A stretch of 64,000 nt of DNA. It comes from JAJDOD01 sp050299835. Its GTDB lineage: Bacteria > Pseudomonadota > Alphaproteobacteria > Rhodobacterales > Rhodobacteraceae. This document shows positions 24,789 to 34,580 of this stretch, one piece after another; positions within the stretch are counted from its first letter, which is position 1, and each line of letters opens with the position of its first letter. A program made the position numbers and the translations under genes. Below the pieces are notes generated by a model. The model made no database searches and was not told the origin of the DNA. It saw only the letters and a list, made by a program, of their open reading frames with translations. The stretch lies in NCBI GenBank assembly GCA_050299835.1, contig JBNKWP010000016.1, positions 1 through 64,000 on the forward strand. The letters are read 5' to 3'.

Positions 24789-24849
24789 GCGTGCCTTTGG
24801 GCGCGACCGCTCAGAGGGGTTCCAGCGCCACCAAGACACCGCTAAGGAG
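24771..24849 (+). promoter_or_regulatory. Leucine-responsive translational attenuator (candidate)
   Basis: The leader segment CTCCTTAGC (24771-24779), which is part of the Leu-codon run, is perfectly complementary to GCTAAGGAG (24841-24849), which contains the Shine-Dalgarno of the gene at 24856. Between them a perfect 10-bp stem CCTCTGAGCG (24782-24791) / CGCTCAGAGG (24808-24817) stacks inside the same structure. There is no T-tract. Stalling on Leu codons would cover 24771-24779 and free the ribosome-binding site; rapid translation would let it be sequestered. Confidence 0.65.
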
Positions 24850-24855
24850 ACATCC

Positions 24856-25212
24856 ATGAATACGATCAATTTGTCCGAGAAGCTGTCACGCTTCTCCACG
24901 CACTGGGACCCGCATGTCGTTGCCGATTACAACGACAACGATGTGATGGTGGTCAAATTCCAGGGCGAATTCCCGTATCACAAGCATGACGACACAGACG
25001 ATTTCTTCCTCGTCCTTGAGGGCGAGATGGAGATGGATATCGACGGCGAGGCACCCCGCCGCGTCGGTCCCGGCGAGATGTTCGTCGTGCCGAAAGGCGT
25101 CGTCCACCGCCCCCGTGCGGCGCAGGAGTGCAAGGTGCTTCTGATCGAGCCCAAGGGCGAACCCAATTCCGGTGACGCAGACCGCGAACCGGCCAAGAAA
25201 CCCCGAATTTGA
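24856..25212 (+). CDS. Small cupin-domain protein in the leuA unit
   Basis: A 118-residue single-domain cupin. The metal-binding pattern is complete: HKHDDTDDFFLVLEG supplies HxH and Glu, and VPKGVVHRPRA the last His. The family is too broad to assign a reaction. It is the first gene behind the leucine leader; AAGGAG lies six bases before its ATG, and leuA starts 11 bases after its stop. It is therefore under leucine control, but a role in leucine synthesis is not established. Confidence 0.88.
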   Translation: MNTINLSEKLSRFSTHWDPHVVADYNDNDVMVVKFQGEFPYHKHDDTDDFFLVLEGEMEMDIDGEAPRRVGPGEMFVVPKGVVHRPRAAQECKVLLIEPKGEPNSGDADREPAKKPRI

Positions 25213-25222
25213 GGAGGCGAAG

Positions 25223-26791
<1,569 letters not shown>

Positions 26792-26798
26792 CAGAGGC

Positions 26799-26825
26799 GG
26801 GGCCGCCGTTTGAACGGGCGGTCCC
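26799..26825 (+). terminator. Hairpin after leuA
   Basis: GGGGCCGCC (26799-26807), loop GTTTGAAC, GGGCGGTCCC (26816-26825); nine paired positions with one G:T. It starts seven bases after the leuA stop. There is no T-run, so it may be Rho-assisted or a 3' stabilising hairpin. Confidence 0.55.
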
Positions 26826-27695
26826 GACATATTCCGTCCGGGGAGTATCAAGGCTTCGCGTCTGGGAGAGCGGCCCTTATTCGGGATTAGCTCGCGGCCG
26901 AAACTGGCACCGAATTTTCATAATTCAACACGGATTGTTTCGTAAATTCACTTAAAGCGGATTGGACGCCTGCACTGTAGCCAACTCTCCAGCAAAATAA
27001 GGACAAATTGGCGGTTTTCCGCCTAATTCTCGCCATATTCCTGACCTAAAAATGTCGCCAAGGCCGATGTCTGCCGGCCTGGAGTGTGTGTGTAAGATTT
27101 GAGGCCAAATGTTATCCCGGTCTCGTGTGTGTAAAAGGTAACTTGGTGGTGGCGATGTTTTGTTCGTCTCGGTCTCCGGAAGTCTACGAAAATGCCGTGG
27201 CAAGTTCCGGTTTGGGTGGTTCGTCAAATGATCTGTCCCGCGCTACCGCGCTGGGTTCTGCTGCGCCGTTCAATGGCACTGTACGTCATCGCGTTGGGGG
27301 GCGTCCCATCTCCCCGCTCGGTGCAATGTGCCAGGACATTTCCCCTTCGGAGCGTGCAGCGACGAAACTCGGCCACCACCGTTTCTCCTTCGATCTCCCA
27401 TTCCAATCCGTGAGAGGTCCCAACTGACATTGAATGCTCGGCGGTGACATCCGGACATCTCGTGTTGGTGGGGCCGGACTGCATCGCGACTGGGTGGGGC
27501 GAGGCGCGTTCTGGTGGGGCAGAGCGCGCCTCATTTCTTTCATATTTGGAAACATTCGCCACCAGGAAGACTATTGATTTCATTACTATAAATCTGGATT
27601 TGCCTTATTCCTGCCACATTTGTACCTTAAACAAGTCATGAATCGAGGAGTGTGTTGCCTTGGTTTGTTGTGTGCCAGAAGTCGAGTAGTGAGTT
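26826..27695. other. Gene-poor 870-base stretch
   Basis: Base composition is more AT-rich than the flanks in the left half. Seen here are a GGCGG-TTTT-CCGCC hairpin with AATT flanks (about 27005-27028) and two GTGTGTGTAA repeats (near 27086 and 27124). Short frames overlap on both strands around 27224-27583, but none has a ribosome-binding site and a recognisable family. It may hold remnants of a lost gene. Confidence 0.45.
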
Positions 27696-27956
27696 ATGTG
27701 TGAGTTCAAATACTGTGAAGGTCCCCATGCGTGTTTCCTGCGGGATATTTCACCCTGTCCGGCGGCCTGCAAATCGGAAGCGGCTGTGCCGGCGCCTTCC
27801 AACAAAAACCACGGTTTCGTTGATCGTGACGACATGATCAGTTCTTTCGAGGCCGCGGAACGTGCCGACACTCTGAGAATGCAGTTGGATAAGATCCGGG
27901 TTTCTTCAAAGCTTCAACGGGTGATCAATTTGCTGAATCAACGACAGTCGGCCTGA
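27696..27956 (+). CDS. Hypothetical small Cys-rich protein
   Basis: An 86-residue ORF with five cysteines in the first 25 residues (C2, C7, C13, C21, C25) and a helical, charged C-terminal half. The Cys spacing could form a small zinc site. The ribosome-binding site is weak. The stop abuts the stop of the convergent lipase gene at 27957. I do not recognise a family, and it may not be translated. Confidence 0.4.
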   Translation: MCEFKYCEGPHACFLRDISPCPAACKSEAAVPAPSNKNHGFVDRDDMISSFEAAERADTLRMQLDKIRVSSKLQRVINLLNQRQSA

Positions 27957-28889
27957 TCAGGCAGCGTCGAAGAATTCCAGCGTTTCCCCCATGAATCTCT
28001 CGCGGATGCCGGGAGCCTCCATCATCAATTCGTGTCGCGCCCCGGAGATGGTTCTCAGTTCTGCGGTCGACCAGTTCGCATGGAATTTGATGATAGCATC
28101 GAGGGATACGATCCTCTCGTCGCTTCCGACGAATGTCAGGCACGGGATTGAAGGCCGTTTCGCGGAAAAGAGGCGATCTATTTCCAAAGTGGCGCTGCCA
28201 ACCCACTGAACCGATGGACCGCCGAGGGCGAATTCGGGTGCAGCTGCCGCGTGCTGTCCGAGCCAATCATAGGTTTCGCGATCGGTTGTCAGCATATTCG
28301 TGTCGAAGCCTGTATCCGACACGTAGTTGGTCGGTGCCGTTCCCGGTGCAAGCAGGTTTCCCTTTTTGACCAGACGGGCAAGCGGTGGAACCATATAGGC
28401 GAAGGGACGGGCGTAGGCGGGCATTTGAATGCCCCACATTGGCGCCGAGAAGACTGCGCGTTCCACGTCCAGACCATTGAGGAGCGAACGAAGCCCGATA
28501 CAGCCGCCCATCGAATGGGCGAGGAGTACGCGCGGACGCGGCAGGCCGATTTCCTCCACCCAGTCCATAAACGCGGAGACATCGCGCTGATAGTCCAGGA
28601 AATCGGAGACATGCCCCAATCTGACGTCGGAATCGAGGCGGTCCGATAATCCCTGACCGCGCCAGTCGAGGGAGGCAACAGACCAGCCCGCATTCGTCAG
28701 GTCGCGAAACATTTTTCCATATTTTTCAATATATTCCGTCCTGCCCGGAAACAGCAGAACCGTGCCATTTCCGCCCGCCGCCGTCCAAGCACCCAGGCGT
28801 AGCCGCACACCGTCATCTGTCTTCCGCCAGACGATACGCCCGCCTTTGGGCGCATCGGCCAGATTGTGACGGAAGGGGGCGTCTTCCAA
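27957..28889 (-). CDS. Alpha/beta hydrolase, lysophospholipase / monoacylglycerol lipase type
   Basis: A 310-residue serine hydrolase. The nucleophile elbow is AHSMGG (Ser near residue 126), with LFPGRTEYIEKY and SLDWRGQGLSDR upstream, typical of PldB-like Serine aminopeptidase_S33 proteins; a late SGARHELMME supplies the catalytic His. Start must be TTG at 28889, since no ATG precedes the conserved N-terminus. It lies four bases behind the SCP2 gene, so the two are cotranscribed and a lipid role fits. Confidence 0.82.
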   Translation of the reverse strand: MEDAPFRHNLADAPKGGRIVWRKTDDGVRLRLGAWTAAGGNGTVLLFPGRTEYIEKYGKMFRDLTNAGWSVASLDWRGQGLSDRLDSDVRLGHVSDFLDYQRDVSAFMDWVEEIGLPRPRVLLAHSMGGCIGLRSLLNGLDVERAVFSAPMWGIQMPAYARPFAYMVPPLARLVKKGNLLAPGTAPTNYVSDTGFDTNMLTTDRETYDWLGQHAAAAPEFALGGPSVQWVGSATLEIDRLFSAKRPSIPCLTFVGSDERIVSLDAIIKFHANWSTAELRTISGARHELMMEAPGIRERFMGETLEFFDAA

Positions 28890-28893
28890 GGGA

Positions 28894-29184
28894 TCAGCTG
28901 AGGGCAGGGGCCAGCTTCATCGCCGCGCCCATGTCGCCGTCAATCGTCATGCGGCCAGACATGAAGGCGGCCGTGGGATTCAGCGTGCCGTCCAGAATCT
29001 CCCGAAAGGTTTCGGCATCGGCGGTCATTGTGACCTCCGCGTCCTCATCCCCCGCGCGGGCACCGTCGGAATCGAGCATGATCGCCCCTTCGTCTTCGAT
29101 CACGAATTTCGCGGTTCCGTCGAAACTGTTTCCCTCCAGCTTTCCGTTCAGCGCTTCCACCGCCTGTTCGATCACGTCGCTCAT
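28894..29184 (-). CDS. SCP2 sterol-transfer-family protein
   Basis: A 96-residue single SCP-2 domain: FVIEDEGAIMLDSDG, AEVTMTADAETFREILDGTLNPTAAFMSGRMTIDGDMGAAMKLA is the typical C-terminal half. Such small proteins bind acyl chains or other lipids. It is upstream of the lipase gene in the same unit. AGGAG-like sequence (GAGGAGAACT on the minus strand) precedes the ATG at 29184. Confidence 0.88.
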   Translation of the reverse strand: MSDVIEQAVEALNGKLEGNSFDGTAKFVIEDEGAIMLDSDGARAGDEDAEVTMTADAETFREILDGTLNPTAAFMSGRMTIDGDMGAAMKLAPALS

Positions 29185-29248
29185 AGAGTTCTCCTCACAT
29201 CACCGTCAAAGGCCTCGCATTCTGGCCCGATTGCGTTACGTTCCGGTT

Positions 29249-29797
29249 ATGGGTCGAATTGGTTCATTTCTCAAATGCGTCGTAGCGGCACTTCTGCTGT
29301 CGCCCCCCGTTCAGGCGGACGAAGCGGAATTGGAGGCGTTGTTCGAAGGGCTGAAGGGGGCCGATCCTTCGGCCGCAATGCAGATCGAGCGACGTATCCA
29401 CGATATCTGGTCGCAATCGGGGTCGCCTTCGATGGACCTGTTGCTGTCGCGCGGGCGCGAAGCCCTGGATGCCGGCGATCCAGTTCTGGCGATCCGGCAT
29501 TTCACGGCGCTGATCGACCACGCGCCGGATTTTGCCGAAGGCTACAACGGGCGCGCAACGGCCTATTTTCAGACCGGTCGGTACGGGCTGTCGCTGGAGG
29601 ATATTCGGCAGACATTGCGACTGAATCCCCGGCATTTTTCGGCCATGAGCGGGCTGGCCCTGATCCTTGAGGAACTGGGCCGGCCGGAAGATTCTCTTGA
29701 AGCATGGCGCGAGGTCGAGCGTTTGAATCCCCATCGCGAAGGCCTGAAAGACGCGATTGCCCGGCTTGAGCTCCAGGTTGAGGGCTCGCGGCTTTAG
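29249..29797 (+). CDS. Exported tetratricopeptide-repeat protein
   Basis: A 182-residue protein with a signal peptide (MGRIGSFLKCVVAALLLSPPVQA) and about three TPR-like units (from about residue 62: LLSRGREALDAGDPVLAIRHFTALIDHAPDF, then AEGYNGRATAYFQTGRYGLSLEDI, then FSAMSGLALILEELGRPEDSLEAWREVERLNP). TPRs mediate protein contacts. The ATG at 29249 is chosen for the signal peptide. It is divergent from the SCP2 gene. The partner is unknown. Confidence 0.82.
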   Translation: MGRIGSFLKCVVAALLLSPPVQADEAELEALFEGLKGADPSAAMQIERRIHDIWSQSGSPSMDLLLSRGREALDAGDPVLAIRHFTALIDHAPDFAEGYNGRATAYFQTGRYGLSLEDIRQTLRLNPRHFSAMSGLALILEELGRPEDSLEAWREVERLNPHREGLKDAIARLELQVEGSRL

Positions 29798-29929
29798 GTG
29801 ATCGCCAAAACTCGTGCCGTTTTTGAGTCGTCCCGTGGCAGCAGAATGCGGGGGCGCCATCAAATCGGGCGGGACAACTCGGATCGAAATTGCAGGCCTC
29901 AAGGCTCTCCAGTGTGGCTGAAGGGCAGG

Positions 29930-30172
29930 CTAGTCCATTCCAGGGCGACTGACCCTGCTCCGTGCACCAAGCACGTCCCTGAACATGTTGGTGAATTCTT
30001 TCCGTTCTGTGTTTTTCGAAGGATAGGCGCGATTGACGAACGGATTCGGTTCACCCTCGTTCCGCCATGAGGCGAAACTTTTCAGCCTGAACGAGGTCAC
30101 CACATAGTAGGCATACCGAAACAAAGCAGATTTCCGCTGTAACTCTGTCTCGGAGAGACTTTTCCATATCAT
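29930..30172 (-). CDS. Small hypothetical protein, paralogue A
   Basis: An 80-residue protein, basic, without signal or membrane segment. It aligns with the gene at 30297: FRYAYYV against FRYVFYL, SWRNEGEPNPFV against SWVKAGEPNPFV, and KEFTNMF against NDFTDIF at matching spacing. Conservation of protein but not DNA between the two copies shows both are real genes. The family is unknown to me; the GEPNPFV motif is its best marker. The ribosome-binding site is weak. Confidence 0.65.
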   Translation of the reverse strand: MIWKSLSETELQRKSALFRYAYYVVTSFRLKSFASWRNEGEPNPFVNRAYPSKNTERKEFTNMFRDVLGARSRVSRPGMD

Positions 30173-30296
30173 GACATCGCTCTTTGAAAATATGCACCGA
30201 CGCTCTCAATAGCAGACGGTTCTGACGAAAGTGAGGCAGCGAACCGGCGAAATGGCGCATTCGCGAACAGGCCTGCCTGATGCGGGCCTGGCCAGG

Positions 30297-30524
30297 TCAA
30301 GTTCGTCGCTTTACTGATTTGGCCAGGTCATCGGCGAAAATGTCAGTAAAATCGTTTCTTCGAGTTTGCGCCCGTCGGGCGTAGGACGGCGATACGAACG
30401 GGTTCGGTTCGCCCGCCTTTACCCACGACTGGTAGGAAATCGCCCGACATCCGCTGATCAGGTAAAACACGTAACGGAAAAAGACTGATCTTTCGGAAAG
30501 GGATTGTTCGTCAAATCGAAGCAT
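30297..30524 (-). CDS. Small hypothetical protein, paralogue B
   Basis: A 75-residue protein sharing the FRY..Y, SW..GEPNPFV and DFT.IF motifs with the gene at 29930. ATG at 30524 is chosen because it gives the same distance to FRY as in paralogue A; the frame stays open to 30587. A CAGGCC/GGCCTG hairpin (30268-30290) lies just after the stop. Function unknown; tandem duplication suggests a dosage or paired role. Confidence 0.62.
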   Translation of the reverse strand: MLRFDEQSLSERSVFFRYVFYLISGCRAISYQSWVKAGEPNPFVSPSYARRAQTRRNDFTDIFADDLAKSVKRRT

Positions 30525-30630
30525 AAGCAGACGCCCAAAGCAAATAACACCAACACGACAACCGCAGACGGACTTCCGGGAGGCCATCTGGCAGGGTCGT
30601 CGCGCAATTAGCGCCGATCTAGGTTAACAA

Positions 30631-32031
30631 TCAGTTACCTTCGGAGGTTTCGGTCAACTCACCATTTTCCCAAACGCCGGATTGCTCTTCGCCGCTGGCA
30701 TAGCGGATTGTGCCTTCACCCTGACGCTTGCCGCGCACGAACATGCCTTCGTACACGTCGCCGTTGGCGTAGGTTGCAATGCCTTTTCCGTCGATCTCGC
30801 CCGCGGTCCAGTTGCCCTCATAGACGAAGCCGTCGGCCATCGTGATCTTCCCGGTTCCCTCGCGCTGGCCCGCGACGAAGTTGCCCTCGTAGACCGTTCC
30901 GTCAGAATAGGTTGCAATTCCGGTTCCGTCTCTCTGGCCGTCTTTCCAGTTGCCCTCGTAGGTGTAGCCGTCGGCGAAGGTCATCTTGCCTTGACCGTCC
31001 ATTTTGGCATCCTTGAACTCGCCCACATAGACCAGCCCGTTCGCGTAGGACGCCGTTCCGGTTCCCTCGATCACACCTGCAACCCAGGTGCCCTCATAGG
31101 TGTTGCCGTCGGGATATGTGATCTTTCCGGCGCCATCGGCCACATCGTTCTTGAAGCTGCCTTCGTACACGGAACCGTCGGGATAGGTGACCGAGCCTTC
31201 ACCTTCGATGCGGCCGCCCGACCATGCGCCGGTATACTCGTACCCATCGGCGCCGGTGAAGGTGCCCTGACCATCCCGCTGATCGTTCTTGAACGCACCT
31301 TGGTAAATGTCGCCATTGGCATAGGTCACTTTGCCCTCACCCTGGCGCTTGCCGTCCACCAGCTGGCCTTCGTAAACGTCGCCATTCGGTTGCGTGAGCG
31401 TGCCGGTGCCGTTGATCTGGCCATTCTTCCACTCGCCTTCATAGGTCAGGCCATCGGGCATCCGAAGCGTTCCGCTGCCCTCGCGCACACCGCGGGCAAG
31501 GTCGCCTTCATAGACCGCGCCATCGGGGTATTCGATCCGGCCGGTCCCTTCCTTGATCCCCTTGTTCCATCCGCCTTCGTAGATATAGCCGTTGGGGCTT
31601 TCCATCCTGCCGGTGCCGTGGTGGAGCGCGTCAAGGAATTCGCCTTCGTAGCGGACGCCGTTGGCATAGACGGCAACACCGCTGCCGTCGATCTTGCCAT
31701 CCACCCACGTGCCCTCATAGGTACCGCCATCGGCGAAGGTGATCTTTCCGGTGCCTTCCGGCTTGCCCGCGACGAATTCGCCCTCGTAGACCGAGCCGTT
31801 GGGAAATTCCGCACGCCCCTGGCCCAGGATCTCTCCATCGACCCATTCGCCTTCGTACACATATCCGTTCGGGAGCCGGTAAGTGCCGGACCCATGTTGC
31901 TTGCCGTCCCGGAAGGTGCCTTCATAGACGCCGCCGTCGTCGTATTGCTTGGTGATGACGTCCTGTGCAGCAGCGTAACCTGCCACGGTCGCGGCAAGTG
32001 CCAGCGTTCCCATCCCGATCGACCGGTTCAT
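30631..32031 (-). CDS. Secreted MORN-repeat protein (about 19 repeats)
   Basis: A 466-residue protein with a signal peptide (about 1-22, ending AAAQD) and then some 19 consecutive 23-residue MORN repeats of the form YxGxFxxGxxxGxGxxxxxxGxx, most with YEG at the start. Nothing else is present. Known MORN arrays form elongated beta-sheets and bind lipids or partners; bacterial secreted versions are poorly characterised. The ATG at 32031 is chosen for the signal peptide, with GGGGAA upstream. The 69-base periodicity in the DNA comes from coding repeats, not a CRISPR. Confidence 0.88.
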   Translation of the reverse strand: MNRSIGMGTLALAATVAGYAAAQDVITKQYDDGGVYEGTFRDGKQHGSGTYRLPNGYVYEGEWVDGEILGQGRAEFPNGSVYEGEFVAGKPEGTGKITFADGGTYEGTWVDGKIDGSGVAVYANGVRYEGEFLDALHHGTGRMESPNGYIYEGGWNKGIKEGTGRIEYPDGAVYEGDLARGVREGSGTLRMPDGLTYEGEWKNGQINGTGTLTQPNGDVYEGQLVDGKRQGEGKVTYANGDIYQGAFKNDQRDGQGTFTGADGYEYTGAWSGGRIEGEGSVTYPDGSVYEGSFKNDVADGAGKITYPDGNTYEGTWVAGVIEGTGTASYANGLVYVGEFKDAKMDGQGKMTFADGYTYEGNWKDGQRDGTGIATYSDGTVYEGNFVAGQREGTGKITMADGFVYEGNWTAGEIDGKGIATYANGDVYEGMFVRGKRQGEGTIRYASGEEQSGVWENGELTETSEGN

Positions 32032-32265
32032 GGTTTTCCCCAATTCTCCCTCGCGGGATTCTCGTCCCGCCCTGTTGATTGCTACCAAAACCTAAAGGAC
32101 AGGCAATTCTGCCGCAACGCTTTTCCCGGACTGGACCTTTTCCCCGCGACCAACTCTGCTAAGACCTTGTCCCAGCGGGATTGCGCCGGCTTGGCCGTCG
32201 CTCTGCGGGGGGGGCTCCTCCGCACCCGCTTGGATATGTTGGTCGATGGAAAGGCGAGGCAGGTG

Positions 32266-33924
32266 ATGGGTGAACGGTTTCGGCTGACATTGGCGCAGAT
32301 GAACCCGACCGTGGGCGATCTTGCCGGCAATGCCGCCCTGGCGCTCAGGGCATGGGAAGCCGGGCGGGAGGCCGGTGCCGATATGGTCGCCCTGCCGGAG
32401 ATGTTCATCACGGGATATCAGACGCAGGACCTGGTGATGAAGGAAGCCTTCGTCCGCGATGCCATGGCTCATCTGGAAAGGTTGATGACCGACAGCGCGG
32501 AGGGGCCGGCCCTGGCTATCGGCGGGCCGCTTCTTCAGGGCGAGGGGCTTTACAACGCCTATCACGTGTTCAAGGGAGGACGGCTGGTCCGGCAGGTGCT
32601 GAAGCACGAGTTGCCGAACGAGACGGTCTTCGACGAGGTGCGTCTGTATGATCGGGGTCCGATTGGCGGGCCATATGATCTGGGTATCGTCAGAGTTGGA
32701 ACGCCGATCTGCGAGGATGCGTGGCACGAAGACGTGCCCGAGGCGCTGGAGGAATCCGGGGCCGAGATTCTCGTGGTACCGAACGGCTCGCCCTATTATC
32801 GCGGAAAATACGAGACGCGGCTGAATGTGATGGTGTCCCGCGTGATCGAGACCGGGCTTCCGCTTGTCTACCTGAATATGATCGGAGGGCAGGACGATCA
32901 GGTGTTCGACGGTGGCTCCTTCGTTCTGAACCCGCATGGCGAAATCGCGGTGCGGCTTCCGCTGTTCGAAGAAGCCATTGCGCATGTCGATTTCGAGGAG
33001 ACGGGTGAAGGTTGGCGGGCCGTGCCCGGCGATATCGCGGCGTTCCCGGATGAATGGGAGCAGGACTATCGCGCGATGGTCGAAAGCGTACGCGACTATT
33101 TCGGCAAGACCGGGTTCAAAAAGGCGCTTCTGGGCCTGTCGGGCGGTGTGGACAGTGCCATCGTTGCGAACATCGCCGCGGATGCGCTGGGGCCGGAGAA
33201 CGTGCGGGGCGTCATGATGCCGTCGGAGTATACGTCACAGGCCTCGCTCGACGATGCGGCGGCGGTTGCCAAGGCGCTGGGTATTCGTCTGGACACCGTA
33301 CCGATAAAGGGCCCGCGCACGGCGATGACGGAGGCTTTGGCCCCGCTCTTCGAAGGGACCGAGCCGGACGTGACGGAGGAGAATATCCAGTCGCGCCTGC
33401 GTGGCGTGATCCTGATGGCGCTGTCCAACAAGTTCGGTGAGATGCTGCTGACCACCGGCAACAAGTCGGAAGTCGCTGTCGGTTATGCCACCATCTATGG
33501 CGACATGGCGGGCGGCTATAATCCGATCAAGGACCTTTACAAGATGCGGGTTTTCGAGACCTGCCGTTGGCGTAATGCCCATCACCGCGACTGGATGAAG
33601 GGTCCGGCGGGGGAGGTTATCCCGACCGCTGTCATCGAAAAGCCGCCGACGGCGGAATTGCGCGAAGACCAGAAAGACAGCGATTCGCTGCCGGACTACG
33701 CCGTACTTGACCGCATCCTTGAGGCACTGATCGACGACGAGATGTCGGTGTCCGAGATTGTCGAGACGGGTTTCGACCGAGACGTGGTGAAGAAGGTGGA
33801 GCGGCTGATCTATCTTGCCGAGTACAAGCGGTTCCAGTCCGCGCCCGGTCCAAGGCTGACGAAACGATCCTTCTGGCTCGACCGTCGCTATCCGATCGTC
33901 AACAAATGGCGCGATCCGTCTTAA
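32266..33924 (+). CDS. nadE: Glutamine-dependent NAD+ synthase NadE
   Basis: A 552-residue two-domain enzyme making NAD+ from deamido-NAD+, ATP and glutamine. The N-terminal nitrilase-type amidotransferase has E45 (LPEMF), K113 (LKHELPN) and nucleophile C149 (PICEDAWH). The C-terminal synthetase has the PP-loop SGGVDS (292-297) and TGNKSEVAVGYAT. ATG at 32266 has GAGG seven bases upstream; an in-frame ATG at 32236 is possible. Its stop codon overlaps that of the convergent cupin gene. Confidence 0.95.
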   Translation: MGERFRLTLAQMNPTVGDLAGNAALALRAWEAGREAGADMVALPEMFITGYQTQDLVMKEAFVRDAMAHLERLMTDSAEGPALAIGGPLLQGEGLYNAYHVFKGGRLVRQVLKHELPNETVFDEVRLYDRGPIGGPYDLGIVRVGTPICEDAWHEDVPEALEESGAEILVVPNGSPYYRGKYETRLNVMVSRVIETGLPLVYLNMIGGQDDQVFDGGSFVLNPHGEIAVRLPLFEEAIAHVDFEETGEGWRAVPGDIAAFPDEWEQDYRAMVESVRDYFGKTGFKKALLGLSGGVDSAIVANIAADALGPENVRGVMMPSEYTSQASLDDAAAVAKALGIRLDTVPIKGPRTAMTEALAPLFEGTEPDVTEENIQSRLRGVILMALSNKFGEMLLTTGNKSEVAVGYATIYGDMAGGYNPIKDLYKMRVFETCRWRNAHHRDWMKGPAGEVIPTAVIEKPPTAELREDQKDSDSLPDYAVLDRILEALIDDEMSVSEIVETGFDRDVVKKVERLIYLAEYKRFQSAPGPRLTKRSFWLDRRYPIVNKWRDPS

Positions 33925-34430
33925 GGGGCCCATGCCGTCATGAGCGGGCCTTTCGGCCCGGAAAGAGGATCAGTCTTTGGCAACGCGGTCGCGGCGATTT
34001 CGGCGTGCGCTTTTTCCAGGTCCAGTCCGCCAGCGGAGATGATGGCAGGACTTTCCTGACCCTGCGGATAGGCTCCCACCACAGCAAACCCGGATTTTGA
34101 GGTGACGCGCTTGTGGCCGAAGCCGGCGGGCAGGATGATTGCATCACCCGGCTGCACGTCCACGACCGGGCCTTCGGGACCGCCCAGTTGCAGCGTTGCC
34201 GATCCCGAGACGCAGGTGAGCGCCTCGTGGGAGGCCGGATGATAATGGTGGTAGTCGAAGACGGTGTATATCCAAGTCCCGCCCCAGCCATTTCGCTGAT
34301 AAGTTGCGCGGACCTCGTTTGCGGTGACATTGGACCCGACGGCCTTGGCCACGACGATTGCGGGCAGGATAGGGTTGTTCGGTATTCCGCTGTTCTCCGG
34401 TACGAAGATTGTCTCGAAAGTATCGTCCAC
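33921..34430 (-). CDS. Cupin-domain protein
   Basis: A 169-residue cupin-like protein. The segment YHHYHPASHEALTCVSGSATLQLGG is the first cupin motif (multiple His plus Glu) and PAGFGHKRVTS the second. It is in the style of YjlB-family cupins. Start is GTG at 34430, with GGAGG five bases before it; the frame further upstream looks random. Enzymatic role unknown. Convergent with nadE, sharing stop-codon bases. Confidence 0.8.
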   Translation of the reverse strand: MDDTFETIFVPENSGIPNNPILPAIVVAKAVGSNVTANEVRATYQRNGWGGTWIYTVFDYHHYHPASHEALTCVSGSATLQLGGPEGPVVDVQPGDAIILPAGFGHKRVTSKSGFAVVGAYPQGQESPAIISAGGLDLEKAHAEIAATALPKTDPLSGPKGPLMTAWAP

Positions 34431-34580
34431 ACGGACCTCCGCTGTTCTGTAAAGGAACGATAGCAAAACCCGATAGCGATGGCATCTTGCAGCGGCCACG
34501 GCGCAGGGAGATCGTGCGGGCATTTCCGGCATCCGGCTTCCGGCTTGTTGATCGGGCCTGTCCGCCTTACATCACGACCC

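Noticed and set aside
27224..27583. Short overlapping frames on both strands
   Set aside because: No ribosome-binding sites, no recognised family and strongly overlapping frames; treated as non-coding or decayed.
30631..32031. 69-base periodic repeats resembling a CRISPR array
   Set aside because: They encode in-frame MORN repeats, have no unique spacers and lie inside a signal-peptide-bearing gene. No cas genes are present.
30682..32265. Long open frame antisense to the MORN gene, continuous with nadE
   Set aside because: It is the complement of a codon-biased repeat array. NadE homology begins only near 32266 with its own ribosome-binding site.
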